Source: Polyodon spathula
Taxonomy: Eukaryota > Chordata > Actinopteri > Acipenseriformes > Polyodontidae
Assembly: GCF_017654505.1 (NCBI RefSeq)
Contig: NC_054545.1
Coordinates: forward strand, 13,177,047 to 13,241,046
Direction of reading: 5' to 3'
DNA length: 64,000 nt
In this document: piece after piece, positions 49,247 to 61,575 of the stretch
How the letters are laid out: each line of letters begins with the position of its first letter
Position numbering within the stretch: position 1 is the stretch's first letter
Notes under the pieces: model-generated
Database searches by the model: none
Told to the model about the DNA's origin: nothing
What the model saw: only the letters and a program-made list of their open reading frames with translations
Position numbers and translations under genes: made by a program

Positions 49247-49666
49247 TGTGGCAGGCTGGTGAGTGGATAGAGGCCCAGAGACAGTCTGAAGTTCAAAAAA
49301 ATAATTATTTTATTATAAATACACAAAAATATAAGGGCACAAGGGCAAAATAAAAAATCTTCAAACACAAATAAAAAGACAATAAAACAAAACTTATAAA
49401 AAAAAAATAAGGTTTCCAGGCTGGGCAATGCCTTCACTGGACTCAAAAATACAAACAACAAAACACCAACCTGCTTCCTCAACTCCCTCCTCCCAAATGA
49501 GAAGCAGAGGCCTCCTTTTATGTCAGGTGGCTGGGCGCTGATTGATCGTTAATTAACCTAATCAACTAATCAACCCCAGCCACCTGAACACAATGAACCC
49601 AGGCAGGTAGGGGAATTTAACCCCATCCCTGCCAATTTCTAAAGGGCAGAGCTGTGCTCTGCCACA
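49247..49666 (-). mobile_element. Solo LTR of an LTR retrotransposon
   Basis: A 420-base unit. On the minus strand it starts TGTGGCAGAGCACAGC and ends CAGCCTGCCACA, the TG...CA form of LTRs with short inverted ends. It is flanked by CTAAA and CTAAT, a likely 5-base duplication with one change. On the minus strand CATAAAAGG (49514-49522) resembles a TATA box and AATAAAATAA (about 49303-49315) a poly(A) signal, in the order U3-R-U5. No gag or pol sequence adjoins it. Confidence 0.75.
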
Positions 49667-49949
49667 CTAATCTACAGTGTAGTTAATGGACCTGTATTTG
49701 GAAGACTAGCCCATATTTATTTCTCTTGATCAAGTCATGTTTCTTAGCTTGGTCACTATATAGTTCAGTGCTATGCTTGCTGATTTTAAGACACTATAAA
49801 TTCAAACTGTACCATACATTTCACACAGCATTCAATCATCAGAACTGCTGAGCCATACAAAACTACATCTCGAACTGCAGTCCAGCTAATCACTTTGACC
49901 ATAGCGAGCTTCACCAAGTAAAGCTTACAATACTGCCAACGGATTTAGA

Positions 49950-49955
49950 TTTATT
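49950..49955 (-). promoter_or_regulatory. Poly(A) signal of the unknown minus-strand gene
   Basis: The minus strand reads AATAAA (within GGAATAAATC) 36 bases after the stop codon at 49991. It fits a short 3' untranslated region of the terminal exon. Confidence 0.6.
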
Positions 49956-49990
49956 CCAAATCAGCTTTCATTTTCTGCTGGGAGTTGATG

Positions 49991-50082
49991 CTAAGATGCA
50001 GTGCTATGGGAAGAAGCAGCAGACTGAATTGATTGATCGATAGATGGAGGCATGCTGACAGCGTCGTCCTTAGGTAGATGGC
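49991..50082 (-). CDS. Unknown gene, terminal exon
   Basis: The acceptor is CTTTCTTGACAG. It encodes GHLPKDDAVSMPPSIDQSIQ then SAASSHSTAS and a TAG stop at 49991-49993. The first codon is completed by the G left over from the previous exon. A Ser/Ala-rich C-terminus and a nearby poly(A) signal complete the picture. Confidence 0.65.
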
Positions 50083-53000
50083 CTGTCAAGAAAGACAGAG
50101 CAGTGAAAACTCAGCTTTGTATAGACATTGCCAGGTGGGAATTAAGACAATTAGCTTTCCTCCCAGTCTATCCAAACCATGTATAGGTACAGTAGTTGTA
50201 AGCTGAAAAACATGTTAAGGTCACAAAGTCATGTAGGGATAGGGTATGTAAAAAGTGAGTTTGGAATACAATTAGTTAGTTGATCCATCAGTTCTAGTGC
50301 AATTCGTGTGCCTCCTTCCACTCTTTCAGAACAGAAGGTAATTGATCACTCGCTTTCTTCTGTACTAGATTGTTGATCCATTTATACTCTATGTCACATG
50401 CATGTGTTTTCTTTCTGCATAGTGGAGTTCTGTAACCTATTGGGTTTAAATAAGAGTTTACATTTTACTCATTGACTGTGCTATTTTATTCCTGGAAATT
50501 ATAAGAACTTTCTTAATTAAGTTAATTGAACTAACAAAATAAAACACAAAACCAAAAAAATAAATACATTGGCTCTCCAATGTACAACTTTTAAAAACTT
50601 TCTAAATACAGCAGAGCACTAAACAACTCACAAGCTATCCTTTCCTTTGCTTTGGCTCCTCACAAGCAGATGCCTGTCCGCTACCCGGGTGGAGAAATGC
50701 AAATCAGCTTAATATCAGATATGAACTTTGCATTAGGGTTCATTACAAATTCGGGGTTTCAAATCCAGTGCTGTTTATTAAAGTATTTCAATTAACTAAT
50801 TGAAGAAGAATTTCCCTGTAGGGTATGCATTGATGTTTTATTTATTTTTTATTTTTTTTATAGCGATTGAATAAAGGAAGTCTGGTGTTGCTTTGAACAA
50901 TCCTATTCATTTAAACACTGCAGTGTGTAAGACTCTTTGGTCACATTCCCATTTTAGATGGAGAACTGCTCTTAACAGATTTTAAACCTGGATATCAACA
51001 AGGTTTGTATAAATGATTGAATATATAAATTAAATAGAAGGTGGCCACATGGTAACTGGATTACTGATATTTGATTTATGGAGTAATTAGAACACCATTA
51101 AATGGTTTTAAATGGGTGTTTACCTGTAGTCATTATTAAAGTACTGGCTATGGGATAATGTACTTTTAAGTGTAGTGTTTGTATAAGCATAGAATTTGGA
51201 ATGTTTATATCTGTGTTCACTACATTTAAAAACAAACAAGCGTTATCGTATTCCATTTACTTCACAGAAAATTACCGTAAAAGGTATTTTTTCTTCTCTT
51301 TCTGAAATGGTTTGTTCTTTAGTCTTGGTTATTTGAATAAATGTTATTTCTCATACTGTGCTTATATTTGCCTTGGTATTTGCTAGTTTAGATGAGTTCC
51401 ATTTCATATACGGAATTCCAAAAAAGCTACTTGAATACTACAGGACAATAAAAATAAATCGACTTTAGATGCATTCATTTTCTAATAGAGCCCTTTGCTG
51501 TGGACATTTATCTGCAGGCCTTACCAGACTATAGAGTTCTCTTTTAATAGTATTTATTTTTTTATACTAATTTTGTATATGATCAGGGTGAACCAATTAC
51601 AGGATTTCCCAGAAAGGCCATGAACCCAGAGAGTTACAAAGCTTTCTCTTTATTCTGTCCTAAAAATGGGTCAGGGAGATATATACTGAACACACGCACA
51701 CACACAAACAAACAAACAAACAGTGCCTCTGTATTCCGAAAGGAAGATCAGAATTTCAGCATTGTGGGGCCAAATGCCTGACCAGTACCCAGGCAGTGAT
51801 CCTTTCAAAAGCACCACATGCTGGCCTTTCACACAACCCAGAAAGATATGAACCCTGTCTCAAATAGGGCAGGGGCTACTGTGTTGAAAATGAGATTGTA
51901 TAATGATTTTGTAAAGTGGACTATAACATTGAGATCAAACTCATTTCACTTGTGATTCAAACCCAGGTCTTCAGATGTGGAAAAAGTGTCAGGGGTTTGA
52001 GCATTAACCTACTGCATTACATAACCCTCAGATATATACATTTTAAAAGAAATTACACAACATACTGGAAATACTGGGAACCACAAGAAAGAGAGATTAA
52101 AAGCTATGTCGAATACATCACAGCATTTACATCCTTTAACTAAATTTAACATTGCCCAGAATGTTATTATGTCAAATTTACTGGAGCTACCAGCTATTTA
52201 CCCATAACTCCATGGCTGTCAGTTATCTTTGAAGCTTCCTATACTTTGTGGAAGTGGGAAATATCTTTAAATATCACATAGCAGTGATTTTCTGACATTA
52301 ATAGAACAAAGACATCTGAAATCTATTTCCAGATGGTGGGGGTCTATGTGAGATTTTGCACTTGTGGTTCTTCTGACCCACAAGCCAAATGATCCCATTT
52401 GGGCAAATACAAAAGACTAGCTGTCTTCCAGTGGTTCAAACATACCTCCAGAGAAGACCAAATAGTTTTAAAGGGCAAGTGCTGTTTGAGCCAATTAAAG
52501 GTAATTAACCCTAATTAAAAAAAAAAAACATGTTTGGATGTATTTAAGGGTCTCCACATCTGCAGGTTAAAGCAGGCAATGGGTTAACAAAACACATCAA
52601 ATGGCTTTACATCATACTGTACTGTACTTCAAAAACTAATATAGAGACCCTATGGAGATGATCTTACCTTCCTTTGCAAGAGCAATCCTGAGATCCAAAT
52701 CCAACTGAGTGTGTGTAGGATGAACTTGAGTGTTACATTTGGGACTACACTCCTCTGCTTGCCTCATATACTGAAATGCTTTCACTGGGGCTATCAGGTG
52801 GAAACGGAGCAGATTAATCTTTAACACACTCATGTGTTGTGTCTAAGCACTATTATTGAAACTTTAAAGTCCAGGGTTAAAATATAACTTTGAACTAGAA
52901 AACAGACAGGAGCTTCCATTTTTCTATCCTTCAAGTCACATCAAAATGATCTCCATCCTTGCACTCTGTGTGAGTGAATCATTACTCTCTTCAACAGCAC

Positions 53001-53514
53001 TGTTTAAGTATAATATAAGTATAATATAAAAAAAGCTGTAGAGCTTCAACTTTATAACGTTTTTCCTGGTACTATTTCTCATAAAATCAATAGTTGTGAA
53101 CAGCTCCACAATCTCTACCTACATGAAACAACGAATGCAAATCCCTTCAACTTATTTTGCGTTATCGCTTGCAAAACAGAATTTGAATTTAGAAGAAGAA
53201 GAAGAAGAAGAAGAAGAAGAAGAAGAAGAAAGAAGAAGAAGAAGGCTGAGAATAACTACCTATTGACAGGGAAGATGTGACTAAGGGGACCAGAAGAGCT
53301 CTCACCCTTTTCGACAAATATCTTCTCAATTTGTGCACTTGTCTTTTGAATGTCATACAGTTCACTCAGCCATTTGATGAATGACGCAGATATTTCTTTG
53401 CATCACTTTCAGAGGTCAGCAGGATCAAGTAAGAGTACATCTGCTGCCAATCCCACCAGCCCCCTCCGAGAGCAAGGCTGATGCTTGAATACTGTGAATA
53501 GTTATCCCTTTCTT
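49991..53514 (-). CDS. Unknown gene, last three coding exons (span)
   Basis: I do not recognise this protein. Three stretches on the minus strand behave as consecutive exons. Both introns are GT-AG and phase 1, the split codons read Ala and Gly, and the last exon ends in a stop followed by AATAAA. The visible part is about 140 residues. It has an aromatic stretch (GGGWWDWQQMYSYLILL), an amphipathic helical part (FIKWLSELYDIQKT) and a Ser-rich tail. One base seems to be missing in the first of these exons. That could mean a pseudogene, a sequencing or assembly error, or an exon border I have misread. Upstream exons were not located and may lie beyond crip2 exon 1. Confidence 0.6.
52668..52790 (-). 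CDS. Unknown gene, penultimate exon
   Basis: A 123-base exon, acceptor CACCTGATAG, donor GTAAGA. It encodes APVKAFQYMRQAEECSPKCN then TQVHPTHTQLDLDLRIALAK and E. It starts and ends in phase 1, so it could be skipped without shifting the frame. Confidence 0.65.
53191..53244. repeat. GAA trinucleotide microsatellite
   Basis: About 54 bases of GAA units with one interruption. It lies in the intron between the penultimate and third-last exons of the unknown gene. Confidence 0.95.
53306..53514 (-). CDS. Unknown gene, third-last exon (with one-base frame slip)
   Basis: A 209-base exon, acceptor GTGATTAGCAG, donor GTGAGA. It reads EERDNYSQYSSISLALGGGW then WDWQQMYSYLILLTSESDAK and KYLR in one frame. 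It continues SFIKWLSELYDIQKTSAQIE and KIFVEK in the next. A length of 210 would be in frame throughout. The slip lies near 53382 (TATCTGCGTCATTC on the minus strand). Confidence 0.55.
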
Positions 53515-54521
53515 CTGCTAATCACAAGGGCTCTGTTGATACTGTCCTATATGCTTGAGTTGTGGCTCAAGTTGGCACACCCAGTGACATCAGCATTAAA
53601 TCATTGGGAATAAGGGTGGGAGGAATGTGATTTCAACACCTGCCCATTGCTTGTTATGCGATCATTAGCAAGACAGGGTTAGAGATTACGGCAGCGATTT
53701 GAAAAGGAATTTAACTATCGTACAAAGGGAATTAAAATGCTCCACCTGTTTCCCTGCACCTTTCTGCACACTGAAACTCTACTTAAATTCTAACCCTCCA
53801 ATGTGTCTGAATCTTTTTGACCACAGTTCACACACAGCTCTCCAGCACTGTCTCCCTGCAGCTACTGGGTCTATTTTTATAATAGAACAAAACCTGAGCA
53901 ATCCAGTACTGCTGTAACTTCAGTTGTCCAACACATTGTCTTGCACAAAGCACTTCATAGAGCTCTCTGACGCTTCTGTCTAGCACATTACTGCCTGAGC
54001 ATACAACAACTCCCCCACATGCATTCCTTTACAATGCATAGCATCAGGACAGCTTTATCAGTACTTATTTCTAAATTTAAGTTCATGTGATAGTAGCCGT
54101 TTAACGGAGCAGGGCAGGTATTGGTATTGCATGGCTAACTACGCATTTCAGCAGATTTGTGGTTCAATTAACACAGGCATCAGTGACAGCAGTTAGATAG
54201 TGGTTCTTTGGAGGGCAGAGTTGATGCTAATGAAAGGCAATAACAGCACTGGAGGGAGGTCTGAGAGCTTTCTCTGTGCATGGGTCCACAACAACATTGT
54301 CTTATTCTGCATTACATGTATTGAATTAGGTAATAAAATAGGTATTTGACTACTTTAACAGTGTTGAAAGAAAGAAAAAAATACCGTTATGGTATACAAA
54401 AATGCACCCCGTTTCAGTCAGTTAGCTGTAATGATGTTGCAATATACATATGCAGTTTTAAGTTGGGATCTAGGTCCCAATTAATTTTGTCTAGACACCC
54501 GTTTAACCACAGAGTGTGATG

Positions 54522-54889
54522 TATAAAAGAACGTACAAGACCCATTTTGAAAGCAACACGATTGGTTCATTAATACTTAATTAACAGTTATTCAGTCAAA
54601 TGCTCCGTTGATCACGCTGCAGAGCGGAGCGCTCAGATCTCAGCTATTTGCTCCTGCAATGTCAACTATGCCTGAATCGCCACTGTCCGCCTGTCAATGA
54701 CCGTGAGCTTTCCATAGAGAAATCAGAAGGGCGCTGGACTTTATTCGGGAGGGCGTGGGAGTGGTTATGCAAATTAAGAGCGGTGCTTTGCAATTGATGA
54801 GAGCCAGTGGTGCTGGAGAGAAGAGCGCATTTTCTTTGTGGAGAAGAGAAAGACAGACTGGGGTGGCGTTGAAATTGAATCTAAATATC
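54522..54889 (+). promoter_or_regulatory. crip2 5' region with candidate promoter elements
   Basis: TATAAAAG (54522-54529) is a candidate TATA box. An inverted CCAAT box (ATTGG) lies about 30 bases downstream of it, near 54561. A perfect octamer, ATGCAAAT (54767-54774), and a GGGCGTGGG box (54752-54760) lie closer to the start codon. Which of these sets the start site cannot be told from sequence. Confidence 0.4.
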
Positions 54890-54932
54890 ATGGCATCCAA
54901 GTGTCCAAAATGCGAGAAAACCGTATATTTCG
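54890..54932 (+). CDS. crip2: crip2 coding exon 1 (start of first LIM domain)
   Basis: Encodes MASKCPKCEKTVYF plus one base, then donor GTAAGA. This is the N-terminus of cysteine-rich protein 2, a small protein with two LIM zinc-binding domains found in nucleus and cytoplasm of cardiovascular and other tissues. CPKC is the first Cys pair of LIM1. CRIP1 begins MPKCPKC, so CRIP2 fits better. The ATG has A at -3 and G at +4. The reading frame is open a further 135 bases upstream, to an ATG at 54755. The homologous start is preferred. The next exon was not found, so the intron is at least 9 kb. Confidence 0.9.
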
Positions 54933-55107
54933 GTAAGAAACATTGAGTTATTTATTTAAATGAAAAATGATTACTCTTAAAATGAATGTCACCTGCGTTC
55001 TGTTTTCAGAAAAATGCTTTGATACGCTTGGTGGTAATGGAATTGAACCACTGGTAAAACTGTCTGTTGGGCAGTCTTCGAGTTAATTTTGTACATTGTT
55101 TTCATTA

Positions 55108-55110
55108 AAA

Positions 55111-55146
<36 letters not shown>

Positions 55147-55153
55147 AATAATA

Positions 55154-55198
<45 letters not shown>
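55108..55198. repeat. AAAT/AAT microsatellite
   Basis: About 90 bases, AAAT units changing to AAT units, early in crip2 intron 1. Confidence 0.95.
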
Positions 55199-57562
55199 CC
55201 ATTAACATTATGCAGATGCATTGAGCACGTAAGGGCTAGGTTGCTTACGGTACGTGTTTTAATGTATTTGTATTGTCAGCGTTTTATGTCAAAATTGCTA
55301 TTTCATTTAAAATTGTAAGCAGGAGTGAAATTGCCTACCCCTGCAAGGTTACTGTACATTTCAGCACCACGAGTAGTCCTAACAATTTTGTACTCGACAG
55401 ACTGACTAGTAGTGACTGAATTAATTTCTATGCACTAGTTAGCATGTGTCTGTCTGGCTGTCCATGAATCGTAAACTGGGGTGGATCCTAAGCAATCCAA
55501 TTGATTGGAAAATAAAACGAGAATGGCTTGGAAAAAGCTGAGCCGTTAAAATAAAGAAATTATGAGTGATGTCTATTTTCTTTTTGTATGACATAACGAT
55601 GACTGTCATGGGAATTAAAGTTTTTTTTTTTTTTCCTGAAATCCTTTGGTGGAAAGTTCAGTAGATTACACAAAGACCATGGAAGTTTTTTGTTATTTAT
55701 TTATTTACCACAGTCGCTTGCATATGTCCATTTAAAACACGCTAAAGTATAGAAAAGTGATAGTGAGCACATTTTTGAGCCTGGTTGTGGGAACTGTAAC
55801 CACAGTGGCACTGTATGTGTGGTTCTGAATGTCAATACCGGTACTAGGGACTGCCAGCCCAATAGTTAGTTTACAGTAGTTTGAACTTGGTGTTTAGTTT
55901 TAGGTACTTTTGACACAGCATGCAGTCTTTTTATCTTTTTCAAAGTAGTCTATTTTTAAAGGACACAGTACAGAGTATTTCTCTGGTTCGTTTGCAGTTC
56001 TAAAAATGGAAGTCACTGGTTAGGTTACTGTAAACTACAGTGTTTTGTTAACATGTCTAAACAATCTTGTGGAAGTGTGTATGTTTAAAGCTTTAAGAAT
56101 TATCAATATAAAGACCCTACATTTCAATATGTATATGTAAAATAAATAAAAATTCCCAACTACATATCCCTACATGATTGCAGTACTGAAAGAAGACCCT
56201 GAAACAGGGTTTCAACCTATACAAAATGTTTCATGTTTTCTGAAAGTTGTTTCGCAGAAAGTCATATCTTTCTCAAAACAGAATAAACTATGTACTCATA
56301 ATAACTGATGTATATTCAATACAGTATTTGCCTTTTCAGTTTCTGTATACAGTGTGTGCAAGGAGGTTACCGCACAAACATTCAGTTGAGAATTGAGAGG
56401 TTGACTAACCACTTCGTCCAGTGGTTCGAGCCCTGTGCTAAAAGCCACAATATTTGATCTTCACCATTATCAAGGGGGATTCACTTGACCATTTTGTACT
56501 TAAGTCTCAACCCAACCATTACACCAGGCAGAAATTAAAACTACGTACTGTAGCACTCGAGTTGGGCTATCCTTGAAAAATAAATGTCTCTATGAATGCT
56601 GTAGCGTTTGTAATTAAAGCTTTAACTTATTAAATCTAATATGGAGAGTAGTACATTACTGTATGGAAAACACATGTCTGCTTGAGTTTGGAGTGAACAG
56701 AATAGTAGAACAGTTCGAACAAAAGAAGTAGCCCACACTGCTATACTAGTCATGAGTTTCAGTTGAATACCAGTGAGTTAAGCTCTTATCGGTTAAATGT
56801 CAGAGGTAGCTGCTGAACACTGAATGGTTGCATGTGTTAGGCACCCTTTGTGCATGGTCAATAGCAGGGCCTCCAGGCTTGTAGGATTCATGACGTTTTA
56901 ATCATTAAATGTCATTCCAGTTAAGTCAATTTTAAATCACCAAATTCCGTTAATTTAATACTTTTGTTTTAACAGATTTTGAATTAAGTCCAGCCTTCTA
57001 TGCTTTGTCATCAACTGAGTCCCATCAGCAGTAAGCATTTAGACCTATTCCTTATAAAATAGTTGCAGTTTCCCTGTACAATTCGGAATGAATTCAATCT
57101 GGATGTTTTCTTATTAAAGTTTCTAGGTTGTACTTCTGTTGTCTGAATAAACACTGAGATGAGAAAACCTTCAGAAAGGTTGGGAAATACCACCATACAG
57201 AAAACAATGCAGTATATCCCTGCCTTTCTTTAATTTTAAACAACTGGCCAATTTTCCGGAAGGCAATGCTGTTCAGATTCTCAGACAGGAACAATTATTC
57301 ATTTTGTTAAAACACACCGTTGGGGAAAAAAGTATAATATTTAAGTAAGTTACAGAAGACAATTTCTGCCATTCAGAAAAGACATTTTCTTGGTAATGTT
57401 AAGTAAGACCAAAAATAAGGGGAAGAATTGGTTTTCAGTTTTCAGTTTCTAAATACAATGACCAGGATAATTACATATGGTTTTATCATTATGGAACCAA
57501 CGTGACCACTGGGATCTTTATAGTTATTCGAGGATGGCTTTATTTTTCAGCTTGACCTAAAA

Positions 57563-57575
57563 CCAGGAGGGGGCA
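57563..57575 (+). promoter_or_regulatory. CTCF-like motif (one mismatch)
   Basis: CCAGGAGGGGGCA differs from the CTCF core at one position. It lies in crip2 intron 1. Confidence 0.3.
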
Positions 57576-58308
57576 ATCCAGAATAATAGCTTGTGAACAA
57601 TGAAAGGAGAACTTTTTTTGCAGCATTTACCAGCTGGTATTTTAAGAAGGAGCCTCTTTTGTATTAATTGTGGGTAAAGTTAGGTTGTCACAGATTGGTG
57701 CTAATCAGGATCTGTAATGCCAGATGTATAAAATAGATGTTTATTTTCTAAACCAAGCAAATGTTAGCAAAGAGAATGTTTTCATATGTTCCCTGAAACG
57801 TGTCGGCATGCGACCAGCCATTGTTATCTCAGCCTACACTATAGTCTGGAGGAGGGCCGCCTAGTTCTCTTGGATTACAGGGATCAGCGTTTTTTCCTTT
57901 GAGATCACATAGTTTAATAAATGATTTGTTTAGAAAATCCTGAAGTAAATATTCAAACAACATTTCTATCAAACCTGGAAGGAATTACATAGTAGTTTTG
58001 AAAATAAAAATAAAACAGCCATACAGATATAAATCACATTAAATACTGGCATTGAAGGAATTATGAAGCCAATAATAATACATGTTATTGTGTTTAAGTG
58101 TTTGTTTATAATAACTGGATTTTCATGTTGCTGCACAGATTGTTCTTTCCAGCATTATGATTGCCAAATGATGTTAAGTTCCATTTTCTGTGGCTATTGT
58201 TCTGGAATACTTGTTCAAGAGCATGCTTCCTGATGTGCTGGTATCAGATTCAGAGGTGGAAAATATACAGTATTTAGCAATTAAGTAAAGGAAATGTGTT
58301 TGTGTGCG

Positions 58309-58517
58309 TCACAGCATAGAACAGCAAATCTCAGTTCTACAACAGTGGCAATGCTTTTTAATCTTTTCAATCAAAACCATGTAGTCAGCTTTGATATACT
58401 GGAGTACAGGCTCATTATTCACATACAAATGGACAATGCTGTGACTCTCAAGGAAGTGTTTCACTGACCGATTTCCAGCGTCTATTACAATCTGTCTGCC
58501 ATTTTCCCCCAGTTGAT
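58309..58517 (-). other. Open stretch, possible exon of a minus-strand gene
   Basis: A possible acceptor, AAGTGTTAG, at 58518 is followed by 68 open codons that look protein-like: QLGENGRQIVIDAGNRSVKH, FLESHSIVHLYVNN, YIKADYMVLIEKIKKHC. There is no strong donor before the stop. It could be an exon, a pseudogene or a repeat fragment. I do not recognise the sequence. Confidence 0.3.
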
Positions 58518-61436
58518 CTAACACTTAAACATCTAAACTTCACAGGAATGCTTAATAAGGCAAATAATCTCAAAACTGTTACGTCCGAGTGTGGTAACTG
58601 GGCTTTCCTTTCACACAGCCCTAAAATTTTCTGTCCTATGCCAGTGATTTAAATCAGACAACGCTAATGACGTACTGTAATAGACCAGTTTGAGTGATTG
58701 CTTAAGAAATGCTTTTTAAATAAATGATTATTGTCTCACTAAGTGAAATGCCCCTGTGGGGAGCTCTGTAGGTGGATAGCACTGCCCACCTGTCATCAGG
58801 CTCTGAGGGACTGAGTGAGTGGAGGGGAGGCAAATGGCTAATGGATAATGGCTACTGAGCAGAAAAGCTGTGTCTGCTAATGTTAATAACAGAAATAAAT
58901 TAGATTAGAGCATGAGAACTGACTTCAGGCCAGGAAGTGTTTTCAGCAAGGCTCATTATAGAATCCTTTCCATCATTTCCATCCACCCTTTCATAGAGTT
59001 TAGTTTGCCCTTGGGAGTTGGGATGAATGCTGACCACATCACAGAATGGCCTCATCCCTTATATTAAACAGCTTCTGTAGTTGGCACCTCTTTACATTGA
59101 ACTCTCTCAGTATTTGTTTACCATGTGCATGAAGGAAATCAATGACCTTGTCTTGTACTGAACAACTCTGTGAACCTTTTCTATGAAGGAACACTCCCTC
59201 GGTTGTTACTGTTCTAAACAGTCTTCTGCAACAATTTCAAAATGCAATACAACATTAAATGGGTTCTTCCTTTTTATGTAACGACCTTTTTTGTTCAATG
59301 CTGTCTGCCCCTATCACTGTCATCCTCGGCCTTGTTATATAATTCTTTTGGTCTATACAGGTTATGTCTGCGCCCTGCCTTTTTTTTTTTTTTTAACACA
59401 AATCCTCTCTCGTTTTCTTTTAAATGCGTTGTTTCTGGATTAGAAATTCTTTCTGCCTTAACAAATTCCAGTCAAACGTTATACAGGGACTGCCTTTATA
59501 TCCTTGTATATCTCATTATCTCTGGAATTGTGCTTGGTTATAAAAAAGCTGTAAAAATATCTATCGATTGTATGCTTGTATTGCAAAACAGCAGTGGCTG
59601 TCCCCAGGCCAGCAAAATGTGCCCCTCAGCTCCCAGTCTGACAGTCCAGGGCACTCCTGTGTGAGAGGAGTCCACTTGAAGCTCCGTCAGACAAAAAAAG
59701 TGATTCATTCGAGAGGGAGTGAGGTCATCCCTATTTTCTGTCCTTGCGTATTCTCAGCCATGGCAGGAAGTGTTGAGAGGACCTTAGCCAGATGAAATCA
59801 CAACAATCTTTACTGTGGTCACCAGGAAAGTTAAAGACAACTGCCTTGAGTCAATGATGACAACTGTCTGCTGTTACACCCTGGTTCCTTGTTGAATCTG
59901 ATCCCAGAAACTGAAAGGTTGCCTTCTTCCTTGGATGGGCGATCTGGAGTTGGGTTGAGGAAGTGATGTTGGGTGATGTGGGTCCTTTGCTTTCCACTCT
60001 GAGCCAATACACTCAGTGCCACAGCATTCATTTTATGAGAGGGCAAGGGATATTTGCACAATAACATAAAAATCCATTGATATGTTTTTAAAAAAGACTC
60101 TGCTTTTTAGGATGATTTCAATTACTCAGGAAGGTTCTTAGTTTTCTACTTTTAGTGTTTGTTTTTCCTATGTATTAGAATGGCCGCACTGCAGGATAAA
60201 TCATAAGATATTAAGGTAGAATAAATATTAATATAATGTCTTAAAGCAAGCCCAGATAAATAGGCCATATTTATAAACATAAAATGACCAACAAAAAAAA
60301 AGAACCCTATATTAATTGGTATAGTCCAAACACGCATGATTGAGGCACCCTTGTCAGATTGTGATTTGTGTGTTAGATTGTTTGGGAGGAACCAGGGTTA
60401 CAGAGGCAAACGGCAAAGCTAGTGAATTAGTCTACATAGTTTCCAAGCCTCTTATGAAAGTGACATCTTTGAAAGTGAAATAAGTCATGTCTCAGAATTG
60501 TTAAGGGAGGAATCAAAGACAAACTGTTTTCTTTTATTCAAACTCCAGTAGCTTCCAGCTGCATATGCACAGTATATACTTTCTAATGGTCCTTAACTGT
60601 TTACTTTGACACAGTGTTTCTGTTATGATGGATGACATCTACCATGATTTGTGCATTCGGTATGTTAGAATGACGGGTCAAAAATCGCAGTGTTTTTTTA
60701 AAAAATGTGAAGGGTTTCTTTGTTAAAACAGCAAAGCCCCCCCCCCCCCCAAACCACACACACAGTGCTGGTTTCCCCTCAATCGCTTTGCCATATGTGC
60801 CATAGCACTAACACGCCAATGAGACTGAACAAAATGCTATTGTGAAGTGACTTTCCCCTAGCCAGTCATGTGTTCAGATTTCACATTCCGTTAGGAGCAC
60901 CTGTGAGGGGCAGAGGCAGTGAGGCAAACAGCACATGGAATCAGAGTCAAAGAAGTAATACTCAAAGCCATAGAAAGTTGAAGGTCTGTGTAAGTGTTAT
61001 ATTCCCCTTGGTTAGGAAAATATAATAAATATCATTATTTTTATAAACAGCACTCAGGCCTACGAAAAATGTAAAGCTACTTGTATTTTAATATTTTCAT
61101 ATTATTATTATACTGGTCTATGTTATATTAGACACTTGGATACTTTTACCCACCATCATTTTATTTTTGAAAAATCCCTTTCTGTAGAAGTATATCTCAC
61201 AGTGCAAAAGGTGTGTATACTGTACCACTTCAAGGCAGAAAAAAAAATGCTGTGCCTTCCTGGATGAAAGTTTGACTTCGTGGTGTGGGTGGTGAATCAA
61301 CAGAGAGCAGGTTCACCTGGCTGTGTGGAGTTGCCTGTCTTCGCTACAGTAGTTATACCACAGGCAGTGTAGCTTTGGCTCTGTTGGACCAGTACACTGA
61401 GTACAGTGAGCTGAAACAGACAGCTTGCCGACATTC

Positions 61437-61575
61437 CCCCTGGGTTCGGGTGTAGAGCGCTAATTTGCTTGGTCATTGGACTAGAGGATGCCCACTGACC
61501 TTCATTCCTCTTGAGCTGTTGTGGAGATTTGCAGTGGTGTGTGTGTCTAAATTGAACATTGTAAATTGGTGGTAA
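61437..61575 (+). repeat. SINE fragment, second family
   Basis: It shares CTCTTGAGCTGTTGTGGAGA and AAATTGAACATTGTAAATTG with the 44.8 kb copy. A poly-C/poly-A stretch follows. Confidence 0.55.

Larger units (their letters stand above)
36961..49930. other. Intergenic region between mta1 and the unknown minus-strand gene
   Basis: No confident gene was found. It contains a degenerate Tc1-like element (38.4-39.1 kb), a GC-rich repeat end (40.5 kb), two SINE copies (44.8 and 46.1 kb), a solo LTR (49.25-49.67 kb) and several CTCF-like motifs (42.5-48.1 kb). Long AT-rich stretches show nothing further. Confidence 0.65.

Noticed and set aside
54180..54310. Minus-strand stretch reading MLLWTHAQRKLSDLPPVLLL as an exon of the unknown gene
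   Set aside because: It stays open about 40 codons but no donor gives the required phase, and other frames look equally good.
55015..55070. Possible second crip2 exon after TTTTCAG (reads EKCFDTLGGNG)
   Set aside because: It faintly resembles the EKVSSLGKDW start of LIM exon 2 but lacks the Trp, His and Cys residues of the LIM domain and would be followed by a stop.
57094..57294. Minus-strand ORF FRKIGQLFKIKERQGYTALF as an exon
   Set aside because: Protein-like in part, but no splice pair keeps it in phase with the other candidate exons, and no family was recognised.
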